Positions 38,201-50,553 of a stretch of DNA of 64,000 nucleotides are shown here, in pieces (position 1 is the first letter of the stretch; each line of letters opens with the position of its first letter). This stretch comes from Ailurus styani (Eukaryota > Chordata > Mammalia > Carnivora > Ailuridae), in NCBI GenBank assembly GCA_002007465.1, contig LNAC01000064.1, forward strand, positions 3,960,681-4,024,680, given 5' to 3'. The notes under the pieces were generated by a model. That model was not told the origin of the DNA and ran no database searches. It saw nothing but the letters and a program-made list of their open reading frames with translations. The translations under genes and the position numbers were made by a program.

Positions 38201-39189
38201 CCATGTCACAGTACTGCCACTTGTAAAATACACAACTATTTCCTCTGGGAGTAAAACAAATGGCTGTTTAATGAGGAGTAAAACAAAAACAAAAACCTTT
38301 TATTAAGCACATAAAATGAATAGCAATGATACAGTAGACACTACGGAAAGAGACTGCAAAAAGCTTGAAATTTAAGTAGAAACATACTGTTCCTCAACTT
38401 AAAAAATATAACAATTAAAAACCACAAGATAAAATAGTAGTAAAGGTAAAATGATCAATTACCAGTAACTAAAAAAACAAAATAAGATGAACTACTAACA
38501 AGAGTTGACACAAAAATAAGCCATCACTTTAGATACAGCAGGTTGGAAAACTCACTAGAGAAAAGGTAGGTACTAACTGAATCTTTATGGAGAGAATCTT
38601 TTGAATAGTTGAGAAGGGGGAAGGAAGAGCATTCTGGGCAGTTGAATAATACATGATTGAAAGTATGGATGCAGAAAAGTGCAAAGTGCATTCATGTGCT
38701 GATCAATGTGATTAAACATGATGTTTCTACACAGAAAAAAACACAGAAAAGCTGAACAGACTTTATTCTTCCAAAGCCTTCAAAGCCTGGAGATGGATAA
38801 ATATATCCACATTTCTAGCTAACTATCTACATTTTCCATAATAAATATTTCAGCAAGCAAAAAGAAACTAGATTCAAATTACATGAAGAACTGGTCAAAA
38901 AGAAACTGGCTTATTATGACAGGAAAAAAAAGGAGGAGATACAGAAATAAAAAAAAAAACTAATGGAGAAAAGCTGAAGCAATTATTAAATAAACCAGTT
39001 TGCAATTCATAAACTATTTAACAAACAAGGCTTGAGATTCTCTATAGTATTTAATTTTAACACTTTGTATAAGTACATGTAGTAAAATCATATAAAACTA
39101 AAGCTCACCTTTTAAAATTATAATTAAAAAGTAGGTAAAGATACTTGATTTCTTTTGTGGGAAACAAGAGAAAACTTAAAGCAATCTGT

Positions 39190-39370
39190 ATAGTGCTTCA
39201 TGAAAATATAAACTATATCATTTAAACCTCAGAACAACCCTATGAGAAGTTACTTTTCAGAAGAACGAACATAGTCACAGAAGGACAGTGACTAAATTTC
39301 GTTATACCTGAAAATGCTAAGATTCAAACCTAGTTTTTCAGATTTCAACCTGAAAATTCTTTGACACTAT
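39190..39370 (-). mobile_element. MIR fragment
   Basis: aaacctcagaacaaccctat and acatagtcacagaaggacag, reverse MIR. Confidence 0.7.
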
Positions 39371-42300
39371 TAGGTCTCATTTTCATTACAATAAAACTTA
39401 CAGTGCAAGCAAGCAAAGTTCCTGAAAATTATGTATAGTATTTCCTTGGTCCAGATACACTGATACTATGTAGGTAACACAGCTAGCCCCAGAGCAGAGG
39501 TCCATACATTCATACACCCAACAAAATACTTACTAGGTACCAACTCTATTCTGGGCACCACGGATACAGTAATTAACAGAGAAATAAAAGAGCAAGCACA
39601 CAAGAAAACATCATATAGTGATAAGGATAATTCAAAGACTTATAATACTACAATACCAAGAGCATGACTGAGTGACTCCTTAATACCAGGTGGTCATGAA
39701 GACCACTCTAGGAAACAGACATGTAAGCTGACACAGAGCTGGCCAAGTGCAAAGCAGTAAGACTACCATTCCAAACAAAAGGCACAGCTAAAACAAAAGA
39801 CCTAAGCAGAAACATAAAGGCAGTGTAGCAAGAACATAGTAGGAAAGGGGGAGAATCATAGATTAGATCAGAGAGACAGGGGATTTTCAGATTAGGAAAA
39901 GCAGCTGGAATTTTCTATACTCAATGTGAAAAGAGAGGGTAGATAATAGCACAAGCTTATTTATAGTAAAGAAAAAAAACCACTCTGAGTGTGATGTAAA
40001 GAATATAGCAAAGCAAGTTTGGAAGCTTGAAAGCAGAGACACCAATTAGAGCTGAAATAGTCTAGTTCTATTTAACCTTTTCCCCACCCCAAAATCTGAG
40101 GGAAATTATACTCTCCCACAAGTAGCAACAATGGAGAGGAAGTTCTGATAAAACTCCTTGCCCTCTTTCAAAGGAATTCTTCCACTGCTCACCTTCTAAC
40201 TTCCCTTCTCCCAAGCCTAGATTGTTTCTTTCTTTTCCTTTTCCTCTCCCTCGGCTAAAAACCACTATGGATGTTACTCAAAACAGAAATGCATTCTGTC
40301 TCAAAAGACAAGTGACATTGCCTGCATTAAACATTTTCTGATACTTTAAAAAGTTTTGATTCTAGACAGAGGCAATTCAAAAGATTTCTCCATAAAGAGA
40401 TTTCTGAAGATTATGTTTGCCCTATATAAGAAAACTCTAATCTAGACTAACACTGGCAATTTCCATTTAAAAATCCAATTCTGACATGCTTTCTAAATGT
40501 AGGCAAACTTTTATACAGTTTGAGGATAAATATTTAAAGATATTCAAATTCCTAACATGTGAACACACTAAAAACATCTATGGAAAATTAAAACCACTCT
40601 CAGGAATCTGATGAAATATCTAATTTTAGTTTAAGTTGTATTTCTTTGTATCCTAGGGTATTTCTTCTCTATTGTTTAGAAAGCACAGACTTTGAAATAC
40701 AAAAGGAGAAAAAAGGCCTGGAGTAGCAAGCCCATAAAAATTATTTTCCCCCAAAGTTGTAAGTTTTTAATTATTAAGAGTGAAAATTAAAAATCATTTC
40801 TCAACTTAACCAAATGTTTCCCAGTATTACTTAAGCCTCAAAAAGCAATCTATGATGCTATTTTTATTCCCCTAAAAAAGAATGCTTCACAGTTATTGGG
40901 TGTTGTAAAATTCAAAAATAAAACTGAGTAGAAATAACAAGTGAAATCTCATTTTGTCACAGAAACATGGTTATTTTCTTAATCACTGATCATTTTAGAA
41001 ATCAATATTATCATATTTAGTCAGTTTTAGATAACACACCTAAATTTTACTATGAAGTAAAGACTTTTAGAATGGAAAAAATCACATAATATCATAGAAT
41101 ATCATATAATAACAATGTACTCTTCAAAGTTCTTACCTTTCTTTTTCTAATTTTTTTAACTGCTACAAATCATAAAGGAGGCTTCCTCAAGGATATGGAA
41201 TCCAGGATTTACTTGGAAATACGTTCAATCACTTAAAAAAAATACACTCTGGAGGAGATTTAGGTCAAGTACACATAACAAGAAAAAGACTGAGCATTGC
41301 CTCTAGTGCGATATTTTTCCTCAATAAGTAATAATGTTAGCCAGCAAGTGCTATGCACTGTTTTTTGGAAGAAGCTTGCTACATTAAGAATGTATCTTCT
41401 CAGAGGAGCACTTCAACTTGCACCTGAAATATGCCTTATACCCGTCTTTAAAAATCAGTGAGCTAATCTTTACTTGTCCTGAAATTAATCACCCTCTAAC
41501 TCCTCACTACACCACTTTACAATATCAAAGGACTGGAGTACTGAGGCTATTTCTTTTAACTTCCCATGATTAAATGTTTTACTATATAAGCTTCTGTTAT
41601 GTAGTTTTCCTTAGAATAGTCAGTGAAACTGCTTTTCCTTTGTATCCGTCCGCCCTCCGCCCCCGCAGGACTGATACATGGGTGATGATCAGGAACAGAA
41701 GTTTTTGCCTGTTTTTCTGCTTTTAAGTAAATTCATAAGAAATTAGAATTTGGAAGAAAAAGCATTTAATCAAACTATGTTCTTATTGCATAAAATTTTT
41801 TGACTTTTTCTTTTGGAATTTCTTAAAAGAAAAAATCCTTCCTTAATCACATAAAAAGTTATTTTATTTTATTTGTTGGCCAAACCTCATGTTTTCTTGG
41901 TTGTATACAAGTTGTTCCTTCAAGCTTTTGAAATTTAGCTTCCTTTGATTACTCTCCACTTCCAAGAATAAACTCTGTGGAGCTATTTATGAACTAAGAG
42001 CTCCTTGTGTTAAGTAGGAAGGCTGCAGAGACAAAGTGAGGCTGGAAATAAGGTGATGGGACTCTTCTGAAAGACACTGGATGAGGTCGTTTCGTTTGTG
42101 TGAAGTCTGTCTACTACCAATTGCTGGAATACTAACAGCATGGTATAACCTATGAGGGTCTGTACGTTTGAAATTATTGGAAACAAAATTACTTAAAAAG
42201 AAGACTGCCTATAATCTACTGGTATCACTTTGAAATCAAAAGTTTTAAACTATGGAGGTGAACCCATTTTAGTAGCCCCTACTATATTTCCTTTATAAAT

Positions 42301-42918
42301 GTTTGGGAATGCTAAGATTCCACAAGAAGAGGGCAGAAAAAAAATAATCCATCTGCTATAACATAAGCAAGATGGATTATAATCTTATAAGAGATTAAGA
42401 TCAGTTGAGCTCCTCTGTGAAGATGAACTATTTCCCAGTCAGAGCTAACCATTCCCTCTTCCATACACTACCAAGGACACTATCATCTCTTTTAACACTA
42501 TGATGCTGATTTTGTAATAAGATATGCATATCTCTTTTCTCTCTAGATATTAAAACATTTGATGATTTTTTCTTTGCCTCCATTATAACAGGACTCAACA
42601 AAGGCTTACTGAACAATTATCACATGCCAATTTTCTTGAAAACTCACAATTAATGGGAATCAATATTTAAATAACTAAGGTACACATGATATTATGTAGT
42701 ATAGATATCAATAGGATGCTATTTGCAAATTTAGAGATATTTGACCAAAACAAACAAAAAAAACAAAGCAAAACAAAACCTGCTAAGCCTCCCAGGCAGT
42801 GGTCATGTTTTAAGAGAGATAATGTTTGATCTGGGTCTAGAAAGTTCAGTCAGTATTTTCCAGACTAAAAACAGATTCCAGGAAGGAAGGTAGGTATTCT
42901 TCAAGATAACAAAGCAGT

Positions 42919-42921
<3 letters not shown>

Positions 42922-42952
<31 letters not shown>
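42922..42952. repeat. (AC)n microsatellite, about 15 units
   Basis: Uninterrupted acacac run before agtccagg. Confidence 0.97.
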
Positions 42953-42954
<2 letters not shown>

Positions 42955-43067
42955 CCAGGAACAAGAAAAGGAATGAATATAAACTGGTTAAGTGGGTGAA
43001 AGTAAACAGGTGAAGTCATTATGTTACTTAAACTCAAATCTTGTGGGCAATAGGAGTAATCTATAAA

Positions 43068-43249
43068 TTTTTTTTTTAAGACTTCATTTGTCAGAGAGAG
43101 AGAGAGCACAAGCAGGGGAGCAGCAGGCAGAGTCAGAAGCAGGCTCCCTACTGAGTAAGGAGTCTGACCCTAGACTCAATCTCAGGACCCTAGGATCATG
43201 AACTGAGCCAAAGGCAGACGCATAACGAACTCAGCTACCCAGACATCTC
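43068..43249 (-). mobile_element. CAN-SINE, diverged
   Basis: Reverse orientation: ttttttaagacttcatttgt tail, GA-rich block, and a worn head (agctacccagacatct). Confidence 0.85.
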
Positions 43250-43465
43250 TGTAAATGGTTTTGAAGCAAAGGAGTTACAGGACCAGAATCTGTGTGGAAG
43301 ATGGACAAATAAGTGAAAGGGATTAAAGGAGACAGAGAAACCCAACAAAAAGCCACAAATACTATAAAATAAACATTAGAATAAACAAGAGCAGAAATAC
43401 ATTTAGGGATTAGTTGACAAATAGTTTTTAGAATAGTATTTTCAAATCAAGAATGTATTTTTCAG

Positions 43466-43626
43466 GTTATAATCTCTGGGGTCCTGGGATGGAGGCCCAC
43501 AACAGGCTCCCTGCTCAGTAGGGAGTCTGCTTCTCCCTCTTCATTGGGCCCTCCCCCTACACACGCGCATAAGTGCATGCATGCATGGTCTCTCTCCCCC
43601 CTTAAATAAATAAGTCTTTAAAAAAA
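43466..43626 (+). mobile_element. CAN-SINE, 5'-truncated
   Basis: Starts within the body (aatctctggggtcctggg), keeps the CT-rich segment and aaataaataagtcttta tail, and lacks the tRNA-like head. Confidence 0.85.
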
Positions 43627-43997
43627 TAATGGCAAAGCTAGTAACAAATTTAAAATAGTCTTCTAGAGAGGTTAGCAACTAAAATGAATTCACCTGGAGT
43701 TTTCTTAAAGTGAAATTATTTATGACAGTAGGAGGTAAATCAATCAGCAGATTATAAACATGAATCCCTTTTGAAGAATTACTTACCTTGAAATTAACTT
43801 TGGTTATTTAATAGTTCTGTTCATTTTTAAATTGATACAATTTTAAATTAGTTTTTAAATTATAAAATGTTTCAGTATTCTTGGAAAAAAAGAACTATGA
43901 TGGTAAATATAAAATAAAAAGTAGAAGTACCCTTCTCAGTTTTTTCTAGGGAGATTTTTTGCTACTTTTAATTTATTCTATTTGAAAAAAATAGATT

Positions 43998-44188
43998 TTT
44001 AAAAAATATTTTATTTATTTATTTGAGAAAGAGAGCATTAGAGAGAGCACAGGTAGGGGTTTGGGCAGAGGGAGAAGCAGACCCCCCACACAGAAGAAAG
44101 CCTGATGTGGGCCTGGATCCCAGGGCCCCAGAGAACAGGGCCTGAGCCAAAAGCAGATGCTTAATGAACTGAGCCACCCAGGTGCCCC
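43998..44188 (-). mobile_element. CAN-SINE
   Basis: Reverse orientation: aatattttatttatttattt tail, GA block, and gagccacccaggtgcccc head. Confidence 0.92.
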
Positions 44189-44334
44189 TTTGCTCTTGCT
44201 CTTAATGTGCAGGTCAGAAACCCAAATATTATCTTTAATATATCTAATTTGATGACTGCCACATATCATCACTAAATACTGAGAATGTTACCTCCTAAAT
44301 AATCCTCAAATTTTCTATACCTCTCCATCTCCAG

Positions 44335-44680
44335 CCTCCTTACCAAGATCAAACTAGTTATCTTTCCTAGGAACTACTACAATATCCTCTCTACTAGTCC
44401 ACCAACGTTCACTCTCATGCCAACACGTACTAATCACATCATGTCTTCACACTACAGCCAAAATGACCTTTCCAAACTCAAATCTGATCCTGTCAACATC
44501 ACCATTCAATGCTTTGCTTTGCTCTAACGGATGGAAAAAAAAGAACTCCTTGCAGCGAACACAAGTCTCAACAGAGGGTGGCTCCTACCTTTCTTTCAAG
44601 ATCCTCTTCACCTACATAATGCCTACACTAACTCCTTGATATCTAAACTGATTTCTTAACTTCAGGAAAGCTTACCACAA
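44335..44680 (+). mobile_element. L2 fragment
   Basis: ctactagtccaccaacgttc, caaactcaaatctgatcctg and atcaccattcaatgctttgc follow the LINE2 3' region. Confidence 0.7.
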
Positions 44681-45025
44681 TTTTCCAAACCAAGTCGTCA
44701 TCTTATTGTATAATCTTTCCTAACATGATGATTCTTTCCTCTGTGATACTATTACAATTTCAATTTCATATTTATCTGTGTGGTTACATGGCCCTCCCAC
44801 TTTTAAGTTCTACAAGGGCAAGTATCAGACATTTTTGTGATCCACTATATCTTTACCACTTTAGCGAAAATTCGTCACACATATGCAGTATAAAAAATGT
44901 ATGCAAAAAAAATGTATGCATGCTAAAACATATTAAAACAATATAGAGATTATAAGAATTCAAAAGTCTTTCCCTTTCCCCTCTAACCACCATAAATAAT
45001 AACTGTTAATATTCTGTTGTGTGTT

Positions 45026-45230
45026 GGGCGCCTGGGTGGCTCAGTGGGTTAAAGCCTCTGCCTTCGGCTCAGGTCATGATCTCAGGGTCCTGGGATCGAG
45101 GCCCGCATCGGGTTCCCTGCTCGGCAGGGAGCCTGCTTCCTCCTCTCTCTCTGCCTGCCTCTCTGCCTACTTGTGATCTGCTCTCCCTCTCTCTGTGTCA
45201 AATAAATAAATAAAATCTTAAAAAAAAAAA
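45026..45230 (+). mobile_element. CAN-SINE, young mustelid-type
   Basis: gggcgcctgggtggctcagt, gggttaaagcctctgcc. Duplication attctgttgtgtgtt / attctgttctgtgtt. Confidence 0.95.
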
Positions 45231-45234
45231 TTCT

Positions 45235-46504
45235 GTTCTGTGTTAAGAGACATTCTGTATTTTACCACAATTCTGATTATAAGTACATATTGTTCTGGAT
45301 TTGATTTTCTCCACTATGGATTCTAGATTTTGTGTAAGATATATTCACAAGAGATACTGAGTTCTGCCTCCAATAAGGGACTATCAGTCCAAATAGCAAG
45401 AGGAAGAAAAGGCATGCTATTTTTAAATATGAAAAGTGTCCCACATTCCTTAAAAATAAACTATTCTCCTTTTCATGAGGCAGAAAATAATCTATTTTCA
45501 GTATGAAAAACTGGCAACCATCTGAGAGTTGCAAATTTTCTCAAAATAACATTTAAAGATGGCACTTGGCAGAATGTTTTCATGCTATGAAAAAGTCCTC
45601 TAGTTTAACTTCGTGCATTTCAAGATATTTAAACTATATGTTAATGTTTTATCATTAAAATTATGGAACAAATACAAAGAATTTACACTCAAGAACAAAA
45701 TGTTCTATGAAAAGCTGAAAAATGAAGACATTTTAATAGCTTCCTCACTTTAAGTCATAGATCATGATGATTGTACTTTATTATTCCATGAAGATAAATA
45801 ATATGGCCATTCTTACATCATTTAAAGCAAATTTTAAAATGTTAATGCCAAGCCTAGTTCTCTGATCAAAATCACCTTATTTGACTTTTAGAATAGAAGA
45901 CTGTTTTATATGGTTCCACAGGGAAATAACATCATCTAATTTATGTCCATGATGTTTAGCATTGCAGAGGTAAAACAAATAACTTCTGCATGTCATCTGA
46001 AAAAGTTTATTTTCATCATCCTTTATTTAACAATCTTGATTCCATCTATAATCAGAAATGTGGTGTGCTAACCATGGGCTAAAAACAGCTTATTTTTTAG
46101 CAACTTAAAAACATAAGGCTGTTTGTTAATTATATCTCAATAAAACTGAAGAAAACAACAACAAATATACAGGCCCTTATAGCCCCATAAGGCTATAAAA
46201 TTAATCCTGGTAACAAAAAAAGAAATCTTATGACATGCACTTCAGCAGTATTAGGGTTCAAGTTTTACCCTAGACAAGCACATTATAACAGTAAAATGAC
46301 AAGTGCCTGGTACAGGTAACAATACCAGTTCAGTAAATCCAAACTTGCTGAAATGAACAGTGGCAAGTTATATCATGATCTCAACAATATTTCCTAACTT
46401 ATTTTTTTTAAAAACTTAGATCTAAAACTTAAATATTATTGAAAATTCTTACACGTGTGTATAAGGAGACATGCAAAAATGTTTATGAAAGGATTATTTA
46501 CAAT
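45235..46504. other. Intron, unique AT-rich
   Basis: No frame, RNA or repeat recognised. Confidence 0.5.
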
Positions 46505-46698
46505 TTTTTTAAAGATTTATTTTTTTGGAGAGAGCACACACAAGCAGGGGGTAAGCGGAGGGAGAAGAAGAGAATCTCAAGCACACTCCTCACTGAGCAC
46601 GGACCCTGATGTGGGGCTCAATCCCACAACCCTGAGATTGTAACCTGAGCTGAAACCAAGAGTCAGTTACTTAACAGACTGAGCCACCTACGCTCCCT
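46505..46698 (-). mobile_element. CAN-SINE, diverged
   Basis: Reverse orientation: ttttaaagatttattttttt tail and gagccacctacgctccc head. Confidence 0.87.
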
Positions 46699-46903
46699 GA
46701 GATTTGTAATTTTTAAAAATGTTAACAACTTAAATAATTACGAAGGAAAAAAAAACATTGTGGTACATTCAGATAATGTAATCATATAAAGAAAGAAAAT
46801 GAATGAACCACAGTTACATAGCTATGAGATATGTATCATAAGTTGAATAAGAAAATGACGGTAGAGAAAGAATACAAACGTCATGATACCTTTAACAGCT
46901 AAT

Positions 46904-47097
46904 TTTTTAAAAAAGGTTTACTTATTTTAGAAAGAAAGAATGTGTGTACAAGTTGAGGTAGGAGCAGAGGGAGAGAACCTTCAAGTACTATGAGCGTGGA
47001 GCCCAACAAAGGGCTCAATCCCATGACCCATGAGATCACGACCTGAGCCAAATCCAAGAGCCGGACACTTAACCAAATGAGCCACCCAGGCAGCCCC
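46904..47097 (-). mobile_element. CAN-SINE, diverged
   Basis: Reverse orientation ending gagccacccaggcagcccc. The duplication taacagct(c/a)attttt flanks it. Confidence 0.88.
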
Positions 47098-47099
47098 CA

Positions 47100-47530
47100 T
47101 TAACAGCTCATTTTTGCTATGTAACACACCAGTCCAAAACTCAGAGGGTTAGAACAACTATCATTTACTTAGCTTGTTATTCTGTAGGTCACCCATTTTC
47201 AGTAGCCCCACCTGGAAAGTCTTTTTGGTAGCCTTGGTTGATCTGAGCTGAGGCTGACTCTGATATTTGTAGTGAGTTGCCAGGTAAGCTGGACACTGAC
47301 TGCTTATGGGTAGGGCGCCTTAGCTCTCATCACCATGGTTTTCCATATTCTAGCTCAAAATTGTTCACATGATGGTCTCAGGATTCCAAATAAAGAAAAG
47401 TAAACTCCAGAAAGCAATTCCTTTCTAAACCTCTGCTTTGTCATGTTTTCTAATGTCCTTTGGCTGTAGCAAGTCATATGCCAATCCAAATTAGAGGAAT
47501 GAAGAAACAGACTATAATGTGACACTATAA
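47100..47530 (+). mobile_element. Ancient repeat, probably MaLR/LTR or DNA type
   Basis: tttgctatgtaacacaccag, cagagggttagaacaactat and tgttattctgtaggtcaccc are diverged forms of a widespread mammalian repeat. I cannot assign the family securely. Confidence 0.5.
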
Positions 47531-48299
47531 GACTTACAGAAAGAGATTTATATCAATTTTTATAGTCTACCACAATATCACTTAGGATGAAGCAAAAGAA
47601 TACTACATGTATTGGTGAATGTAACATACATACACACAAACATACCGAAAGTATAAAAATATGCACAGTAATGACAACTGCCAGGTTCAAGACAGTAACC
47701 AACTACTGGTTTGTAGAAGAAAAATGACAAAGGGAAAAAAATGGGGAGATTTAACAAAATTTGCGTTTTTTCACTTCATTAGCTGAAAAAAGGATTTATA
47801 GGTATTCTTGTAAAATAAATTATTTCACCTTTTAGCATGTCTAATTTCATTTTAAAAATGATAAAAGAATTTTTAAAAATTCCTATAAAATAAGGATATT
47901 ACAAAGGGCCTTCAACATACTACTAAACAGACTACAAAATAAAATGTAACAGTTGTTTTAAAGCCTAGTGAACTGGAGGATCAATTTTACATTATTTGCA
48001 TAATCAGAAAAGGATAAAATTAATACAAAGGAACAGGATTAGTAAAATCTGACACCTGGTAGAAAAGAAAAAAACAAAAACTGTTAAACATATCCATGTT
48101 CAATATAGGCTATAAAATACTCATTTGGATAATGTACTGTCAAACATGAACTAATAATTCAAACTTGTAAAAATATGAGGAAGTAAGCCATCATGAACTA
48201 TGGTCAAAAGAATATAAGAGCAGAAACAGATCTGCCAAAACTTTAAATAATAACATTATGAAATGTAGATTATAATAAAATAGTGTTTAAATAATTCAA
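47531..48299. other. Intron, AT-rich
   Basis: No feature recognised. Confidence 0.5.
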
Positions 48300-49210
48300 A
48301 GATGGACTAGAAAAAGCTCAAGAACTAAATATAATCAAAAAGAGTACCAAAAGACATTCAAAATGAATTTTTCAAAAATATTCAATGAAATTATAAACCC
48401 AGTGGATAGGTAAAGTAGCAGATTACACAAGAATTAGTGAATCTGAAGAAATCACCCAAAATGTAACACAAAAAGAGAAAGACTAAAAATATAAAAGAGG
48501 GCTACATATACAAGAATGATGAAATGATTGTATCCAACATGCTTTATCATAAGTTCAGAGGGAGAGAAGAGTGGGGAACAATATTTGAGGAAATACCTAA
48601 AAATTTTCCAGAACTGGTAAAAGACACAAATTCTCAGATTCAGACAGCAAAATGATTCCCAAGTAAGATAAATAAAATGAAAGCCGAAACTAAGTAAATT
48701 AGGACTAAACTACATAAAAGAATGGTGAACAAAAAGATAAAATCAAGTACAGAAAAATAGACATATTACCTAAAAAGAAATGACAAATAGACTAACAGAA
48801 GATGTCTCAAATAAAAAAAGGAAACTATAAAGCAGAGTTTTATACCCAGATAAACTATTACTTGAGTTTCAAATAAGGCAAACTTTCTAGACAGCATCCT
48901 AGAAAAAATAAATGTATCAAAACTAACTCAAGAGGAAATAGAAAATATGAATACCCCACACCTATCAGAGGAATTGAAACAGTAGTTTAAAAATGTTATA
49001 AGGGGAGGAAGAGGTGGAGGAGGGGAGAGGAAACAAGGAAGATGAGGCTGCAGTGGTAGAAAAAAAAGGCAGAAAGAAAACAGATTTAAAAAAAAAAAAA
49101 GAGGAGGAGGAGGAAGGAAAGGGAAGGAGGGTGGGAGGGAGGATATGGAGGAAGAAGCAAGACCAAATTGTTCTGAGAAAAATTTCATAAAACATTTAAA
49201 GGGCATTCCA
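48300..49210 (+). mobile_element. Probable old HAL1/L1M-type fragment with a purine-rich insert
   Basis: Phrases such as gagttttatacccagataaa and aaattctcagattcagacag resemble the old L1-like element at 16870-17470. The purine tract at 49000-49165 interrupts it. Confidence 0.45.
49000..49165. repeat. Polypurine tract
   Basis: Almost only A and G on the plus strand over about 165 bp: aggggaggaagaggtggagg, then a run of A, then gaggaggaggaggaaggaaa. Confidence 0.92.
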
Positions 49211-49568
49211 ATCTTTTACAAACTCTTCTAGAGAACTTTTTTAAAAAGAAGTTTTACCAATTTAGAAGTCTAGCAAACTTTCTTATCAAATCAAAAATAG
49301 TACAAGAATGAAAAACTTACACCAAAAGTTCACTAAGGAAAATACAAGCAAAAGAAATGTACATATGTGTGTTCTTCATGATGTATATAATTATTTGGGA
49401 ATAAAAAATAACTTTCAAGCACTGCTTTAACTATCTCTCAAAAATACTGACATACACTATTCCATTATCATTTAGTAATATAAAAATAAATCATGACTAA
49501 GATGGGTTTGTTGTCAGACTATATAGTCTAATAATGAAAACTGCTCAATGTGATTAAGATATTTACCA

Positions 49569-49752
49569 GGTATCTATCTGGCTCAGTTGGTTAAGTGCCT
49601 GCCTTCGGCTCAGGTTATGATCTCAAGGTCCTGGAATGGAGCCCCACATCCAGCTCTCTACTCAGTGGGGAGTCTGCTTCTTGCCCTACCTCTCCTTCCC
49701 CCAACTCATGTTATCTATCTCAAATAAATAAAATCTTTAAAAAAAAAAAAAG
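49569..49752 (+). mobile_element. CAN-SINE, diverged head
   Basis: atctggctcagttggttaag, the gcctgccttcggctcagg block and an A tail. The duplication is about aggtatct. Confidence 0.88.
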
Positions 49753-49790
49753 GTATCTCCCAGATATGCACTTATCATCACACCATACTT

Positions 49791-49962
49791 TTAAGATTTC
49801 ATCTATTTACATGAGAGAGAGTGAGCACAAGAGAGAGAGCACAGTGGGAGAGAAGCAGACTCCCTGCTGAGCAGAGCCCAACATGGTGCTTGTCCCAGGA
49901 CTCTGAGATGAGGACCTGAGGGAAAGGCAGCCACTTAACAGACTGGGCCACCCAGGCACCCC
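49791..49962 (-). mobile_element. CAN-SINE, diverged
   Basis: Reverse orientation: ttttaagatttcatctattt tail and gggccacccaggcacccc head. With the plus-strand SINE at 49569-49752 it forms an inverted pair about 40 bp apart. Confidence 0.88.
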
Positions 49963-50224
49963 TCAATACATCATACCTACTGTAATAAAATATCACACTT
50001 ACTGAGGAAACATTAGGATTTTTTTTTTAAATCAAGAAATAGAAAGAGCTGACAATCACCATTCCAGTGCTTAAATTCCTAGTCAGTGAATTAAAACACA
50101 AGAAATTAAAATATTAAAATTATATGCATAGGTATGATAAAAGAGACACCCAAGCACACACTGACATATACACAAGATGTAATACAGATAAATTCAATCA
50201 AATTTCAATTAAAATACAAATAAA

Positions 50225-50328
50225 GGAGTGCCTGGCTGGCTCAGTTGTTAGGGCATCCGTCTCTTAATCTTGGGGCGTGAGTTCAAGCCTCATGTTGGGC
50301 GTAAAGATTACTTAAAAATAAAAAAAAT
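50225..50328 (+). mobile_element. Short tRNA-derived SINE (Lys-type head)
   Basis: A short type of about 100 bp: gagtgcctggctggctcagt, gcatccgtctcttaatcttgg, ttgggcgtaaagattactta. It lacks the CT-rich segment of the longer CAN-SINEs. Confidence 0.88.
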
Positions 50329-50329
50329 A

Positions 50330-50553
50330 GGGCGCCTGGGTGGCTCAGTGGGTTAAAGCCTCTGCCTTCAGCTCAGGTCATGATCTCAGGGTCCTGGGAT
50401 GGAGGCCCACATCAGGCTCTCTGCTCAGCAGGGAGTCTGCTTCCTCCTCTCTCTCTGCCGGCCTCTCTGCCTACTTGTGATCTCTCTCTCTCAAATAAAT
50501 AAATAAAATCTTTAAACAAAATAATAAAAATTAAAAAAATAAAAAAATAATAA
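50330..50553 (+). mobile_element. CAN-SINE, young mustelid-type, in the A tail of a short SINE
   Basis: gggcgcctgggtggctcagt directly after the A-rich tail of the short SINE at 50225-50328. The tail is long and irregular (aataataaaaattaaaaaaa). Confidence 0.94.

Larger units (their letters stand above)
38201..43067. other. Longest largely repeat-poor intron stretch
   Basis: About 4.9 kb with only one MIR, one faint old repeat and no young SINE. A small CpG-bearing patch lies at 41645-41670 (tccgtccgccctccgccccc). No coding exon was found by eye. Confidence 0.5.

Noticed and set aside
41660..41730. C/D-box snoRNA (gggtgatgatcagg)
   Set aside because: A box-C-like element is present, but no matching D box or terminal stem was found.
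48928..49206. Minus-strand frames rich in Ser, Pro and Phe
   Set aside because: They are translations of the polypurine tract.
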